A DNA stretch of 24,994 bases from Dehalococcoidia bacterium (GTDB taxonomy: Bacteria; Chloroflexota; Dehalococcoidia; Dehalococcoidales; RBG-16-60-22), in contig JAUWYU010000005.1 of assembly GCA_030615655.1 (NCBI GenBank), positions 1-24,994 on the forward strand. The letters run 5' to 3'. Numbering within the stretch: the first letter of the stretch is position 1; every line of letters starts with the position of its first letter. Shown piece by piece: positions 1 to 6,884 of this stretch. Both the position numbers and the translations under genes were made by a program. The notes under the pieces were generated by a model. That model ran no database searches, was not told the DNA's origin, and saw only the letters and a program-made list of their open reading frames with translations.

Positions 1-207
1 TTTGGCGCCGAGGTTGAGATGCATCTGGGAGAAGACCAGGAAAAACACATTATCAATTACACCTCATGCGTCTATATACCGGCCGGGCTGACGCATGGTC
101 CCCTCAATATAAAAAGGGTTACCAAACCTATCGTGTTTATTGATATCACGCTTTCCCCCGGGCATTCTATTAGACCAATTCCGCCAGAAACCCAGCGGCG
201 AACTTGA
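1..207 (+). CDS. Cupin-family protein, C-terminal part only (cut by window start)
   Basis: The frame is open from the first base and ends at TGA 205-207, so only the C-terminal half of a cupin domain is visible; the start lies outside the window. It shows the family block (F-G-A-E-V-E-M-H-L-G-E-D then E-K-H) followed by cupin motif 2, PAGLTHGPLN (PxGxxHxxxN), which supplies one metal-binding histidine. The block matches the five other cupin genes nearby. The C-terminus (residues ending PPETQRRT) resembles the domain linker of the next gene (SIQRRTFEV), which suggests this may once have been a first domain of a two-domain protein whose second domain is lost. Function unknown; the cupin assignment rests on the motif and on the paralogues. 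Confidence 0.75.
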   Translation, partial: FGAEVEMHLGEDQEKHIINYTSCVYIPAGLTHGPLNIKRVTKPIVFIDITLSPGHSIRPIPPETQRRT

Positions 208-300
208 TGTCACTGAGTAATCCGTAGCCCTGCTGGAGACTGCCCTTGAAGTTACTTTTATATAGATGGGATAATTGACAGCGAACATACAGGTGTGTCA
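208..300 (+). pseudogene. Possible relic of a cupin domain linker, frameshifted
   Basis: After the stop of the first cupin gene, bases 245-267 read L-E-V, then after a one-base deletion F-Y-I-D, followed by G-I-I-D. The two-domain paralogues have LEVQYYIDKRL (gene at 1249) and FEVKYYIDKRL (gene at 350) at the start of their second domain. The match is short but falls in the expected place, 3' of a first-domain-like end. It suggests that the second domain was deleted and the remnant is decaying. The evidence is about eight residues, so confidence is low. Confidence 0.35.
246..275 (+). promoter_or_regulatory. Candidate promoter upstream of the two-domain cupin gene
   Basis: TTGAAG (246-251) and GATAAT (270-275) are separated by 18 bases, a reasonable sigma-70-like arrangement about 75 bases before the start codon at 350. 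It overlaps the presumed domain relic. This is pattern matching only. Confidence 0.3.
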
Positions 301-349
301 CAGCAAATCTGCATATCAAGCAATAATACCGGAAGGAGCCTACGAGAAG

Positions 350-1219
350 ATGGCGAAATCAAAATACGGACATTTGATAACGAGGGAATCGTTTGCAACG
401 AGTATACATTCAGAGATTACAGCACCAAAGTTAAATTATATCGATAGCAATGGCGAAAAGGACCTTTCCTTCGGCTGGAATTGCACCGCAGAACCCCTCG
501 TCTTTATAGATGACGCTCATACACACGAATTTGACGAGTTCCTGTGTATCCTAGGAAGCAATCCGCAGGATATGAAGGAGTTTCAGACAGAAGTAGAGAT
601 ATGTTTTGGCGAAGGACGTGAAAAACACATATTTACCGAACCCAGTATTGTCTATATCCCAAAGGGATTAGTTCATTGTCCGCTTAAATATAATAAAGTC
701 GGCAAACCTACTGTAATGCTGAATGTTGCCGTCTCCCCCAGGTACTCTAAAGAAATGGCTGAATCAGACTACAAGAAACTTATAACAAAAGCTTCCATAC
801 AGAGAAGGACCTTTGAAGTAAAATACTACATAGACAAGAGACTGATAAGAGAAGAAAAGAGAGAGAGCGAGGATATGGTTTATACCGGCAAAGATACCGG
901 CGGAGGCGCCCTTTCTATTTACTGGTATGCCATCACTGAACCCTTCAATATGTACGAGCCTCCTCATTCACACAACCACGACCAATTCGAGGTTTTTCTC
1001 GGAGGCAAGGCCATGGATATACGCGAATTTGATGCCGAGGTCGACATATGGCTGGGTGAGGAAGCTGAAAAACATACGATTGACTCCACCTCAGTTGTCC
1101 ATATCCCCAAGGGGTTAGTCCATCGCCAGATTAACTTCAGGAGAGTCGACAAGCCTATTACGCTTATCAATCTCTTCGCTTCACCTGAATACCAGAAAGC
1201 TCAGACATCCGACAAATAG
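350..1219 (+). CDS. Two-domain cupin protein (tandem copy A)
   Basis: A 289-residue protein made of two copies of one cupin domain. Domain 1 (about 1-133) has HTHEFDEFL (His57, His59, Glu63) and PKGLVHCPLK (His109). Domain 2 (about 136-289) has HSHNHDQFE (His206, His208, with Gln212 where domain 1 has Glu) and PKGLVHRQIN (His258). Domain 2 begins with MAESDYKKLI, almost the same as the N-terminus of the stand-alone paralogues, so the gene looks like a fusion of two single-domain genes. The start is set at ATG 350 because GGAAGGAG (331-338) precedes it and the protein then begins MAKSKYG like its paralogues; an in-frame upstream start at 275 gives an unrelated leader. No signal peptide or membrane segment is seen, so it is probably cytoplasmic. 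Cupins range from dioxygenases and isomerases to binding proteins; the reaction is unknown. Confidence 0.8.
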   Translation: MAKSKYGHLITRESFATSIHSEITAPKLNYIDSNGEKDLSFGWNCTAEPLVFIDDAHTHEFDEFLCILGSNPQDMKEFQTEVEICFGEGREKHIFTEPSIVYIPKGLVHCPLKYNKVGKPTVMLNVAVSPRYSKEMAESDYKKLITKASIQRRTFEVKYYIDKRLIREEKRESEDMVYTGKDTGGGALSIYWYAITEPFNMYEPPHSHNHDQFEVFLGGKAMDIREFDAEVDIWLGEEAEKHTIDSTSVVHIPKGLVHRQINFRRVDKPITLINLFASPEYQKAQTSDK

Positions 1220-1248
1220 CCTTCACCGTAAAGGATGGAAAAGAGAAA

Positions 1249-2130
1249 ATGGCGGAATCAAAATACGGGAAATTGATAACGACAGATATTGTGCAAAAGA
1301 GCATACATCCAGAGGTTACAGCACCAAAGTTATCCTTCAGGGGTGAAATAGATAGCGAGGGAACGAGCTTTTCTTTTGACTGGAGCTGCATTTCACAACC
1401 CATCGACATGCGTGCTGACTCTCATGCACACGACTTTGACGAGTTCCTGATTTTTACCGGAACCAACCCGCAGGATATGAATGAGTTCCAGGCCGAAGTA
1501 GAGATATGTCTGGGCGAAGAATGTGCAAAATATTCAGTCACGGAACCCACAGTTTTCTATATCCCCAAGGGATTAAGGCACTGCCCGCTTGACTTTAAGA
1601 GAATCGATAAACCTATTGCATACTGGAATATTTTCTTTTCCCCTAATTACTCACTGAATATGACCACTTCTCCTCAACACTCAAACAAGAAAGTTGCTGA
1701 ATCAGACTACGGGAAATATATAGTAAAACCATCCGTTCGAACAAGAACTCTGGAAGTACAATACTATATCGACAAGAGATTGGCGGGCGAAGAAAAGAGC
1801 TGTATCACAGATGTAACCTATCTGGGTGAAGATGCTGGCGGTGGCCTTCTTACAATGCACTGGTATGTCGTTACAGAACCCCTGGTCATGTACGAGCCTC
1901 CTCATTCACATGGATGCGACCATTATGAGCTTTTCCTCGGCGGCGATTTAACGAATGTACGAGAATTTGATGCTGAGGTCGACATATGGCTTGGTGAGGA
2001 AGCCGAAAAACACACGATTGATTCCACCTCTCTTGTTCATATCCCAAAGGGGCTAGTCCATCGTAAGATTAACTTCAGGAGAGTCGATAAGCCTGTTATG
2101 CTTATGAAGCTTTCCGTTTCACCTGAATAA
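1249..2130 (+). CDS. Two-domain cupin protein (tandem copy B)
   Basis: A 293-residue tandem duplicate of the preceding gene, 29 bases downstream. Domain 1 has HAHDFDEFL (His59, His61, Glu65) and PKGLRHCPLD (His111). Domain 2 has HSHGCDHYE (His219, His221, with His225 at the Glu position) and PKGLVHRKIN (His271). The second-domain DNA is close to identical to copy A (around nine bases in ten by eye, differences mostly in third positions). The linker has VAESDYGKYI where copy A has MAESDYKKLI. The end differs: an extra A after CCTGAAT makes a TAA here, removing the tail that copy A keeps (YQKAQTSDK), and homology to copy A continues into the 3' flank. Start ATG 1249 is preceded by AAGGAT about 12 bases upstream. 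Function unknown. Confidence 0.8.
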   Translation: MAESKYGKLITTDIVQKSIHPEVTAPKLSFRGEIDSEGTSFSFDWSCISQPIDMRADSHAHDFDEFLIFTGTNPQDMNEFQAEVEICLGEECAKYSVTEPTVFYIPKGLRHCPLDFKRIDKPIAYWNIFFSPNYSLNMTTSPQHSNKKVAESDYGKYIVKPSVRTRTLEVQYYIDKRLAGEEKSCITDVTYLGEDAGGGLLTMHWYVVTEPLVMYEPPHSHGCDHYELFLGGDLTNVREFDAEVDIWLGEEAEKHTIDSTSLVHIPKGLVHRKINFRRVDKPVMLMKLSVSPE

Positions 2131-2207
2131 CCAGAAAGCGTAGACATCAGAGGAATAGCCTTCTGCGCTGAGATATACTTTAATGTTAATAAGGAGGACC
2201 GAAGAAA

Positions 2208-2681
2208 ATGGCTGAATCAAAATATGATAAATACTTTCTGACAGAGTTTAAAGAGCCTTCCAACCTGCCAGCAGTGGCCGGCCCGCAGGCGTACTTCAGA
2301 GGTGCCAAGCAGATTCCCGGGGCCAACCTTAACATGGGTTGGCAGCTGTTTATAAAACCGATATACCTGGAAAAGGAACCTCATACACATGATGTCGATG
2401 AATACCTCATTTTTCTGGGAGGAAAGCTGCCGGACTTATTCGACTCTTTTAAAGCGGAAATCGATTTCTGTATAGGGGAAGAACAGGAACAACGAGTTAT
2501 CGATAAGGCCACAATTATCTTCATCCCCAAGGGGTTGGTACACTGTCCGCTCAACTTCAGGAAAATAGACGAACCTATTCTATTTCACGCTATTCTACTG
2601 GCACCCAGATTTACCAAGACGATGGGAGGCAAGGAATACTCATACGATGGTCCCGCTGTCAACGGGCCTGTTAAGATTTAA
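2208..2681 (+). CDS. Single-domain cupin protein
   Basis: A 157-residue protein starting MAESKYDKYF, the standard N-terminus of the family here. Cupin motif 1 is HTHDVDEYLIFLGG (His59, His61, Glu65) and motif 2 is PKGLVHCPLN (His112), so the full three-His plus Glu metal set is present. Between the motifs is the family insert with E-I-D-F-C-I-G-E-E. AAGGAGG at 2191-2197 sets the start with 10 bases spacing. It is the last of the + strand cupins, 77 bases after copy B, and converges on the short-chain dehydrogenase gene with a 24-base gap. Probably a small soluble metal-binding enzyme or ligand-binding protein; substrate unknown. Confidence 0.8.
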   Translation: MAESKYDKYFLTEFKEPSNLPAVAGPQAYFRGAKQIPGANLNMGWQLFIKPIYLEKEPHTHDVDEYLIFLGGKLPDLFDSFKAEIDFCIGEEQEQRVIDKATIIFIPKGLVHCPLNFRKIDEPILFHAILLAPRFTKTMGGKEYSYDGPAVNGPVKI

Positions 2682-2705
2682 TACATCGTATTTTCATTCG
2701 TCTGG

Positions 2706-3509
2706 CTATTTCGGCGGCATCATGGGTGGTGCCGGTGCCAGTAGCGACGGTAGTCCGCCGGCGACGTGTAAGGTCTCGCCGGTAATCCATGCCGAAAGCT
2801 CGGAGGCCAGGAACAGCGCGGCCCCGGCGAGATCTTCCGGGGTGCCTATTCTCTGCATCGGTGTTTTATTGCCCAGAAACGAAAAGAATTTGTCTTTTTC
2901 TGCCTCCGGCATTGACGCGATACTCTTATCGTAAAAAGACGTCCGGGCAGGCCCCGGCAGGATTACGTTGACATTGATGTTGAACGGGGCCAGGGCGGTG
3001 GCCAGATCCAGGGTAAACCCGATGACCCCCGCCTTTGCTGTATTATAGTTAATAGCGTGGGCGGGTGGTTGAACGGCCCCTATTGACGAAAAGTTGATAA
3101 TCTTGCCGTATTTTCTCTTTTTCATATGAGGTACAACATATTTGCTGAACAGGAAGTGACTTTTTAGATTCAAGGCAAACGCCCTATCCCAGTCCTCTTC
3201 GGACATATCCTCAATCGGTGGTGAAGCAGTTATACCGCCCACATTGTTAACCAGGATGTCAATCTTGCCGAATTTTTTGATAACCTTGTCCACCGTGTCG
3301 CGGATCTGATTGCCATCGGTAACATCACACTGTATGGCCAGTCCCTCTTTTCCTGTCTTAGACACTTCAGCGATGGTGTCGTTTGCCTCCTTGATACTGA
3401 TATCAGCAACAGCTACGGAACAACCTTCCTCCGCAAATTTAATGGCCATGGATCTTCCCATCCCCCTGGCACCCCCCGTAATTAAGGCTACCCTGTCCGA
3501 AAGTAACAT
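2706..3509 (-). CDS. Short-chain dehydrogenase/reductase (SDR)
   Basis: A 267-residue classical SDR. The nucleotide-binding glycine motif TGGARGMG is at 11-18, and Asp36 at the end of the second strand (VAVADIS) favours NAD(H) over NADP(H). NNVGG follows at 88-92. The catalytic set is complete: Asn114, Ser141/Ser142 (NFSSIGA), Tyr155 and Lys159 (YNTAK). The C-terminal GxxxxxxGG-type segment (WITGETLHVAGG) is typical of the family. The tail (about 253-267) is rich in proline and methionine and is unusual. The start ATG is preceded by AGGAGG at a good distance. It is the last gene of the five-gene minus-strand unit, 22 bases after the cupin gene. It should oxidise an alcohol or reduce a ketone of the unknown substrate of this cluster; FabG-like names would be over-annotation. 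Confidence 0.88.
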   Translation of the reverse strand: MLLSDRVALITGGARGMGRSMAIKFAEEGCSVAVADISIKEANDTIAEVSKTGKEGLAIQCDVTDGNQIRDTVDKVIKKFGKIDILVNNVGGITASPPIEDMSEEDWDRAFALNLKSHFLFSKYVVPHMKKRKYGKIINFSSIGAVQPPAHAINYNTAKAGVIGFTLDLATALAPFNINVNVILPGPARTSFYDKSIASMPEAEKDKFFSFLGNKTPMQRIGTPEDLAGAALFLASELSAWITGETLHVAGGLPSLLAPAPPMMPPK

Positions 3510-3531
3510 GTTCTCCTCCTTTCTTTATCGC

Positions 3532-3957
3532 TTAATCCCCGGTATCCCCTACCCTTACGTATTTTCCCGTCAACGCAAGGTCAACGAACAGGATAGGTTT
3601 ATTCACTTTGGCGAAGTTCAGCGGACCGTGGCGTAATCCGGCCGGTATATACACGGCCGTAGGCAAATTGATTATATATTTCTCGCCTTCTTCACCTAAT
3701 GATATCTCGACTTCAGCATCAAACTCTTTCGCATCCTCCGGGTTTGCCGAAAAAAAGTGTAAATACTGTGCAAATTCATGCTGGTGAGGCTGGGTTAACA
3801 TTAAGTGGGGTTGTGTAATAAAAAAACAGTCTAAGGAGCAGTTAACTCCACCAGACCACTCCAAATTTCTGGTAGTCGTGAGATAGACGCCGTCTCTTTT
3901 GGGACTTGGTTTGAGGCACTCCGTTGTAAGATATTTACTGTATTTTTTCTCAGCCAT
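3532..3957 (-). CDS. Single-domain cupin protein in redox operon
   Basis: A 141-residue cupin starting MAEKKYSKYL. Motif 1 is PHQHEFAQYLHFF (His58, His60, with Gln64 in place of the usual Glu) and motif 2 is PAGLRHGPLN (His110). The central block E-V-E-I-S-L-G-E-E-G-E-K is shared with all paralogues here. An in-frame ATG lies nine codons upstream, but AAGGAGATAAT directly before ATG 3957 and the conserved MAExKY start decide for this position, 23 bases after the stop of the flavodoxin-ferredoxin gene. Motif 2 is closest to that of the partial gene at the window start (PAGLTHGPLN), pointing to a subgroup distinct from the PKGL copies. Soluble, no signal peptide; function unknown. Confidence 0.8.
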   Translation of the reverse strand: MAEKKYSKYLTTECLKPSPKRDGVYLTTTRNLEWSGGVNCSLDCFFITQPHLMLTQPHQHEFAQYLHFFSANPEDAKEFDAEVEISLGEEGEKYIINLPTAVYIPAGLRHGPLNFAKVNKPILFVDLALTGKYVRVGDTGD

Positions 3958-3980
3958 ATTATTATCTCCTTTGCAGATAT

Positions 3981-4922
3981 TCACAGAGGTTTGATGCGCG
4001 GAGGCTTTTTAACAGTATACCAGGGTGTCTTCCAGCCGACCTCCTTTAGCGGCACCAGCCTTCTGAAAAGCCCTTTCGCTTCGGCTTCTTCCGACACCCT
4101 GGTAAAACGCTGGATGGCATCCTCATCGACGATTTTAACGATGGGTTCCCAATCGAACTCGATGGCACCCCGTGGGCAAATCTGCTCACAGTATGAGCAC
4201 CTATCACAGGTCTCTTTTAGAATCGGTGGGGACATGGACAGGTTAATGCTGTGTGTCGGGCAATTGTCGATGCAGACGGTACATTTGGGATAGGTACATT
4301 TCTCTTTATTGATTCTGTAGTCGAAAGCCCGAATGCCTATCAGTTCCCGCTGCTCCGTAGTCCTGTGCACTCCCCTCGGTGGCCCTGGATAAAGCTCGTC
4401 ATACTCGCGTCCTTTCGGTAATACAGGAATCAATTGGCTCTCTCCAGCGTATATCCTCCGGCTGCGCTCCGCCATTTCCCTGCCAAAACTCTGCGCCTCA
4501 TTCAGGTCAATTTCATCGGGATGTCCGTCGGTAAAATAGGGTTTGGGCTTCTCCGGCAGGAAGACACTGCCATACCAGTTATTCCAGCCGATAACCGTCA
4601 TCCCTCGCTGTGTCATGAGCGACACTACTCTGGCCAGAAAGCGGCCCGGGTAAAGACCGTGAGTGCAGAAAGCAAAGCCGTGCTTTCCCTCCACCGAATT
4701 CATGGTAAACTCGATGAACTCCATCACATTAGCCGGTTCTCGCCGGTGCCATACCGGAGCGCCCAGTCCAATCAAATCATAGTCGGCTAAATCTTCAGTA
4801 TCTACATCCTGGAGTCGGGCGATATCACATTGCCGGGTCAACTCGTTAATCCCTTTACGGATTGCCTGAGCGATTTCTTTAGTATTTCCTGTCTGTGAAT
4901 AGTAAATAACGATACTTTTCAT
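3981..4922 (-). CDS. EFR1-family flavodoxin-ferredoxin fusion
   Basis: A 313-residue electron-transfer protein. Residues 1 to about 160 form a flavodoxin-like domain with the FMN phosphate loop YSQTGNTKEI near the N-terminus. Residues about 200-260 form a double 4Fe-4S ferredoxin domain: C209-x4-C214-x2-C217-x3-C221-P and C239-x2-C242-x2-C245-x3-C249-P. The first cluster motif has an extra spacing (CTYPKC), as is usual in EFR1 proteins. About 60 further residues follow, with no recognised domain. It lies 5 bases after the M24-fold gene and 23 before a cupin gene, so it is very probably co-transcribed and may deliver electrons to an enzyme of this cluster. The partner is not identified by the sequence. 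The setting fits an anaerobe. Confidence 0.88.
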   Translation of the reverse strand: MKSIVIYYSQTGNTKEIAQAIRKGINELTRQCDIARLQDVDTEDLADYDLIGLGAPVWHRREPANVMEFIEFTMNSVEGKHGFAFCTHGLYPGRFLARVVSLMTQRGMTVIGWNNWYGSVFLPEKPKPYFTDGHPDEIDLNEAQSFGREMAERSRRIYAGESQLIPVLPKGREYDELYPGPPRGVHRTTEQRELIGIRAFDYRINKEKCTYPKCTVCIDNCPTHSINLSMSPPILKETCDRCSYCEQICPRGAIEFDWEPIVKIVDEDAIQRFTRVSEEAEAKGLFRRLVPLKEVGWKTPWYTVKKPPRIKPL

Positions 4923-4927
4923 CTTGG

Positions 4928-6097
4928 TTATTGAGGAATCATCTCAGGAAGGCCCGGCAAAGCGGTGGTCATCCATCTGGTGCCGTCCTTCCCAATCAGA
5001 TACATGTCCCCAATCATGGTAAATGGCGCTTTTCCGCCCCTGGCCCTTACCATGGGGTGAACGGCATACACCTCATCAGTCAGGATTGTCCACTCCATAT
5101 AATCCCGTTCATGCGGACCCGCGGTAATATACGGGGCATCCCCATAAGATAGGCCCACGGCATGCCCCAGCTTGTCACATTCGAAACCCCATTCGCTGAC
5201 CATGTCCCCAATCTTTTTACCGGCATCGGTAATCTCAACTCCGGGTCGGAACTCCCGTACTACCATCTTTCTCATTTCAGCCCAGAGTTCAAACATCCTC
5301 TTATATACACCTTCAGGCTCATTCCACCAGTAAGCTCGTATCATTTGAGCGCCATATCCCAGATTTCTGGTAAATTCCGGAGAAAACGTTACCGGGTTTG
5401 GCTTCTGTATAACCGTCGGCCCGGGGCGGTATGGGTAGGCAATTTCCGGACAGCTGTGGATTAAAATAATCCTGTCGACTATGTCATGAGCTGTCAGTAT
5501 TTCGTTTGCTTTACCGGCTACCTCCTCCTCCGTCAACCCCGGCTTTAAATTGTCCAAAAAAGTATAATGGGCGAGGTCCGAAATACGAATAGCCTTCTCC
5601 ATTAAAGCCAGCTCCTCGCTGCTTTTGGGACCTCGTATCTCACCGAATAACCTGTGTGCTTCTACAAGTTGAACGGCAAGGCATAACTCGGCAAATGTTT
5701 GATATTCAAACACCGGCCAGAAGCGAAAGCTGTCTATTCCAATCCGAGTTTTTGACAATTTGAGGCTAATTATTAGTTTCGCCGCATCTGTGGCCAGATT
5801 TGGCGAGGAGCGGATATTATCCTCCGGCACCCAGCAGCCCTGTTTGACCAGTTGCTGACCTATCATGCCGGTGTTGCTGGGAATTAGCAGAACCGGCTCT
5901 CCGTCGACCGGGAAAATCACCATATTCATCTTGCTACCCCACACCCGCGTTAGATAGTGAAGCGGTACACCTAGCTGGGTGCCTCCGTAGACGATGAGGG
6001 CGGAGAGCCCGGCCCCCTTCAGTTTATCTCGCAGTAGTGACCAGCGGCGCTCTTTCTCTTTCAGGCTCAGTTCTGGCTCTGGCTCCTGTTCCGGCAT
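4928..6097 (-). CDS. M24/creatinase-fold protein with degenerate metal site
   Basis: A 389-residue protein of the aminopeptidase P/creatinase family. It has the N-terminal creatinase domain (about 10-150), the linker GPKSSEELALMEKAI, and the C-terminal pita-bread domain. The metal ligands of true peptidases are largely gone: the DxG and GYxxDxxR segment reads with Pro or Ser and GYGAQMIR, the GHxxG histidine is kept (GHAVG, His312), the IEP glutamate is His347 (AVHPM), and the last glutamate is Gly363 (IGDMY). So a metallopeptidase role is unlikely; a metal-free hydrolase or lyase, as in creatinase, is possible. The start is ATG 6097, six bases after GGGAGGAA; an in-frame upstream ATG at 6124 lacks this. 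Spacing is 20 bases after the upstream cupin gene and 5 bases before the flavodoxin-ferredoxin gene. Confidence 0.8.
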   Translation of the reverse strand: MPEQEPEPELSLKEKERRWSLLRDKLKGAGLSALIVYGGTQLGVPLHYLTRVWGSKMNMVIFPVDGEPVLLIPSNTGMIGQQLVKQGCWVPEDNIRSSPNLATDAAKLIISLKLSKTRIGIDSFRFWPVFEYQTFAELCLAVQLVEAHRLFGEIRGPKSSEELALMEKAIRISDLAHYTFLDNLKPGLTEEEVAGKANEILTAHDIVDRIILIHSCPEIAYPYRPGPTVIQKPNPVTFSPEFTRNLGYGAQMIRAYWWNEPEGVYKRMFELWAEMRKMVVREFRPGVEITDAGKKIGDMVSEWGFECDKLGHAVGLSYGDAPYITAGPHERDYMEWTILTDEVYAVHPMVRARGGKAPFTMIGDMYLIGKDGTRWMTTALPGLPEMIPQ

Positions 6098-6117
6098 TAT
6101 CTTCCTCCCTTTTCCAC

Positions 6118-6666
6118 TTACCACTCGCGGCGCGTCCCTTTCGGCAACGTTATGATTCTCTCTTCATTATCATACCCCTGGTCAATAAACAACAGCTTCT
6201 CTCTTTCTTCTTGGGACACAAGCTCTTTAAAAGATTTTTCTGTGTGCTTGAGTTCTTGACAAACCGTTACAATAACAAAGGGCCTGTCAACTCTCTTAAT
6301 GACCCACGGTGCATGGAGAAAATCGGCCGGGAGATAGACAAGTGTGGATGTAGTGATTGTATGTTTTTCCATCTCCGGCCCCATAAACATCTCGACCTCT
6401 CCTCCCAGGTCAAGCGGATCGTCCGGATTCGTTCCAATGTGAATTACGACTTCGGGACTTTTATGTTTGTGTGGACCATGGCCCATCTGGTCCCAAGATG
6501 TAATACCAGGCATCCCCTGGGGAGTAACGGGTACCCAGTGAACATGGTATTGGTGACTTCCCCTGTAAATTTCGTCATTTAGATATGCAATAACCGGACC
6601 GGTTCCGGGTGGGTTCCAGGGCCTGGGCCCTGATAGAAAATATTTCCCGTATTTTGTTTCTGTCAT
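6118..6666 (-). CDS. Divergent single-domain cupin protein, first gene of operon
   Basis: A 182-residue member of the local cupin family, starting MTETKYGKYF. Motif 1 is GPHKHKSPEVVIHIG (His66, His68, Glu72); motif 2 is PADFLHAPW (His118), where the usual Gly of PxG is Asp. The family insert GTNPDDP and E-V-E-M-F-M-G-P-E-M-E-K-H are clear. It has a longer N-terminal part and about 45 extra C-terminal residues (charged, ending RREW), so it is the most distant of the set. The start ATG 6666 is supported by GGGGAGGAT; upstream in-frame ATGs fall within the transposase-like relic. It heads the minus-strand unit followed by the M24-fold, flavodoxin-ferredoxin, cupin and SDR genes. Confidence 0.78.
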   Translation of the reverse strand: MTETKYGKYFLSGPRPWNPPGTGPVIAYLNDEIYRGSHQYHVHWVPVTPQGMPGITSWDQMGHGPHKHKSPEVVIHIGTNPDDPLDLGGEVEMFMGPEMEKHTITTSTLVYLPADFLHAPWVIKRVDRPFVIVTVCQELKHTEKSFKELVSQEEREKLLFIDQGYDNEERIITLPKGTRREW

Positions 6667-6688
6667 TATGTTTATCCTCCCCAGCAGT

Positions 6689-6757
6689 TGCTTCATTAAG
6701 TCGTACCTGATTGTACTCCCTGTACCATTCTTCAATCAAGGTCTCTACCTCAGCTTC
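6689..6757 (-). pseudogene. Relic of a transposase (IS3-like integrase) C-terminus
   Basis: The minus strand encodes E-A-E-V-E-T-L-I-E-E-W then YREYNQVR, which matches the conserved end of IS3-type integrase domains (EAxxxIExWxxEYNxxRPHSALGY). The final PHSALGY is replaced by LNEA and there is no upstream catalytic domain: the same frame further upstream does not resemble a transposase. Only about 23 residues remain, just ahead of the first cupin gene of the minus-strand unit. It is a scar of a past insertion, not a functional gene. Confidence 0.45.
6710..6739 (-). promoter_or_regulatory. Candidate promoter of the five-gene cupin/redox operon
   Basis: On the minus strand TTGATT (6739-6734) and TACAAT (6715-6710) are 18 bases apart, about 44 bases before the start codon at 6666. 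The elements lie inside the transposase relic, within the codons for LIEEW and EYNQ. Pattern match only. Confidence 0.35.
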
Positions 6758-6884
6758 CCAATGGCACAATTGCATGACATCGCTCCACCTGTATAGGGTG
6801 CTCCAGTATACTGACGAGTAAGGACGGACTTCACTGGCGTGAAGTTGAACCGGCCGTGTTGGGAACACGTAACTGAGCTTATCA

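Noticed and set aside
1..6666. Reading the cupins and the M24-fold protein as a DMSP-lyase cluster, since both folds occur among Ddd enzymes
   Set aside because: The M24-fold protein lacks the metal ligands that DddP needs, and the cupin motifs are generic. There is no sign of a DMSP transporter or acrylate genes.
6855..6869. CGTGTT-GGG-AACACG hairpin after the transglutaminase gene as a terminator
   Set aside because: The stem is only six base pairs and no T-run follows on the minus strand.
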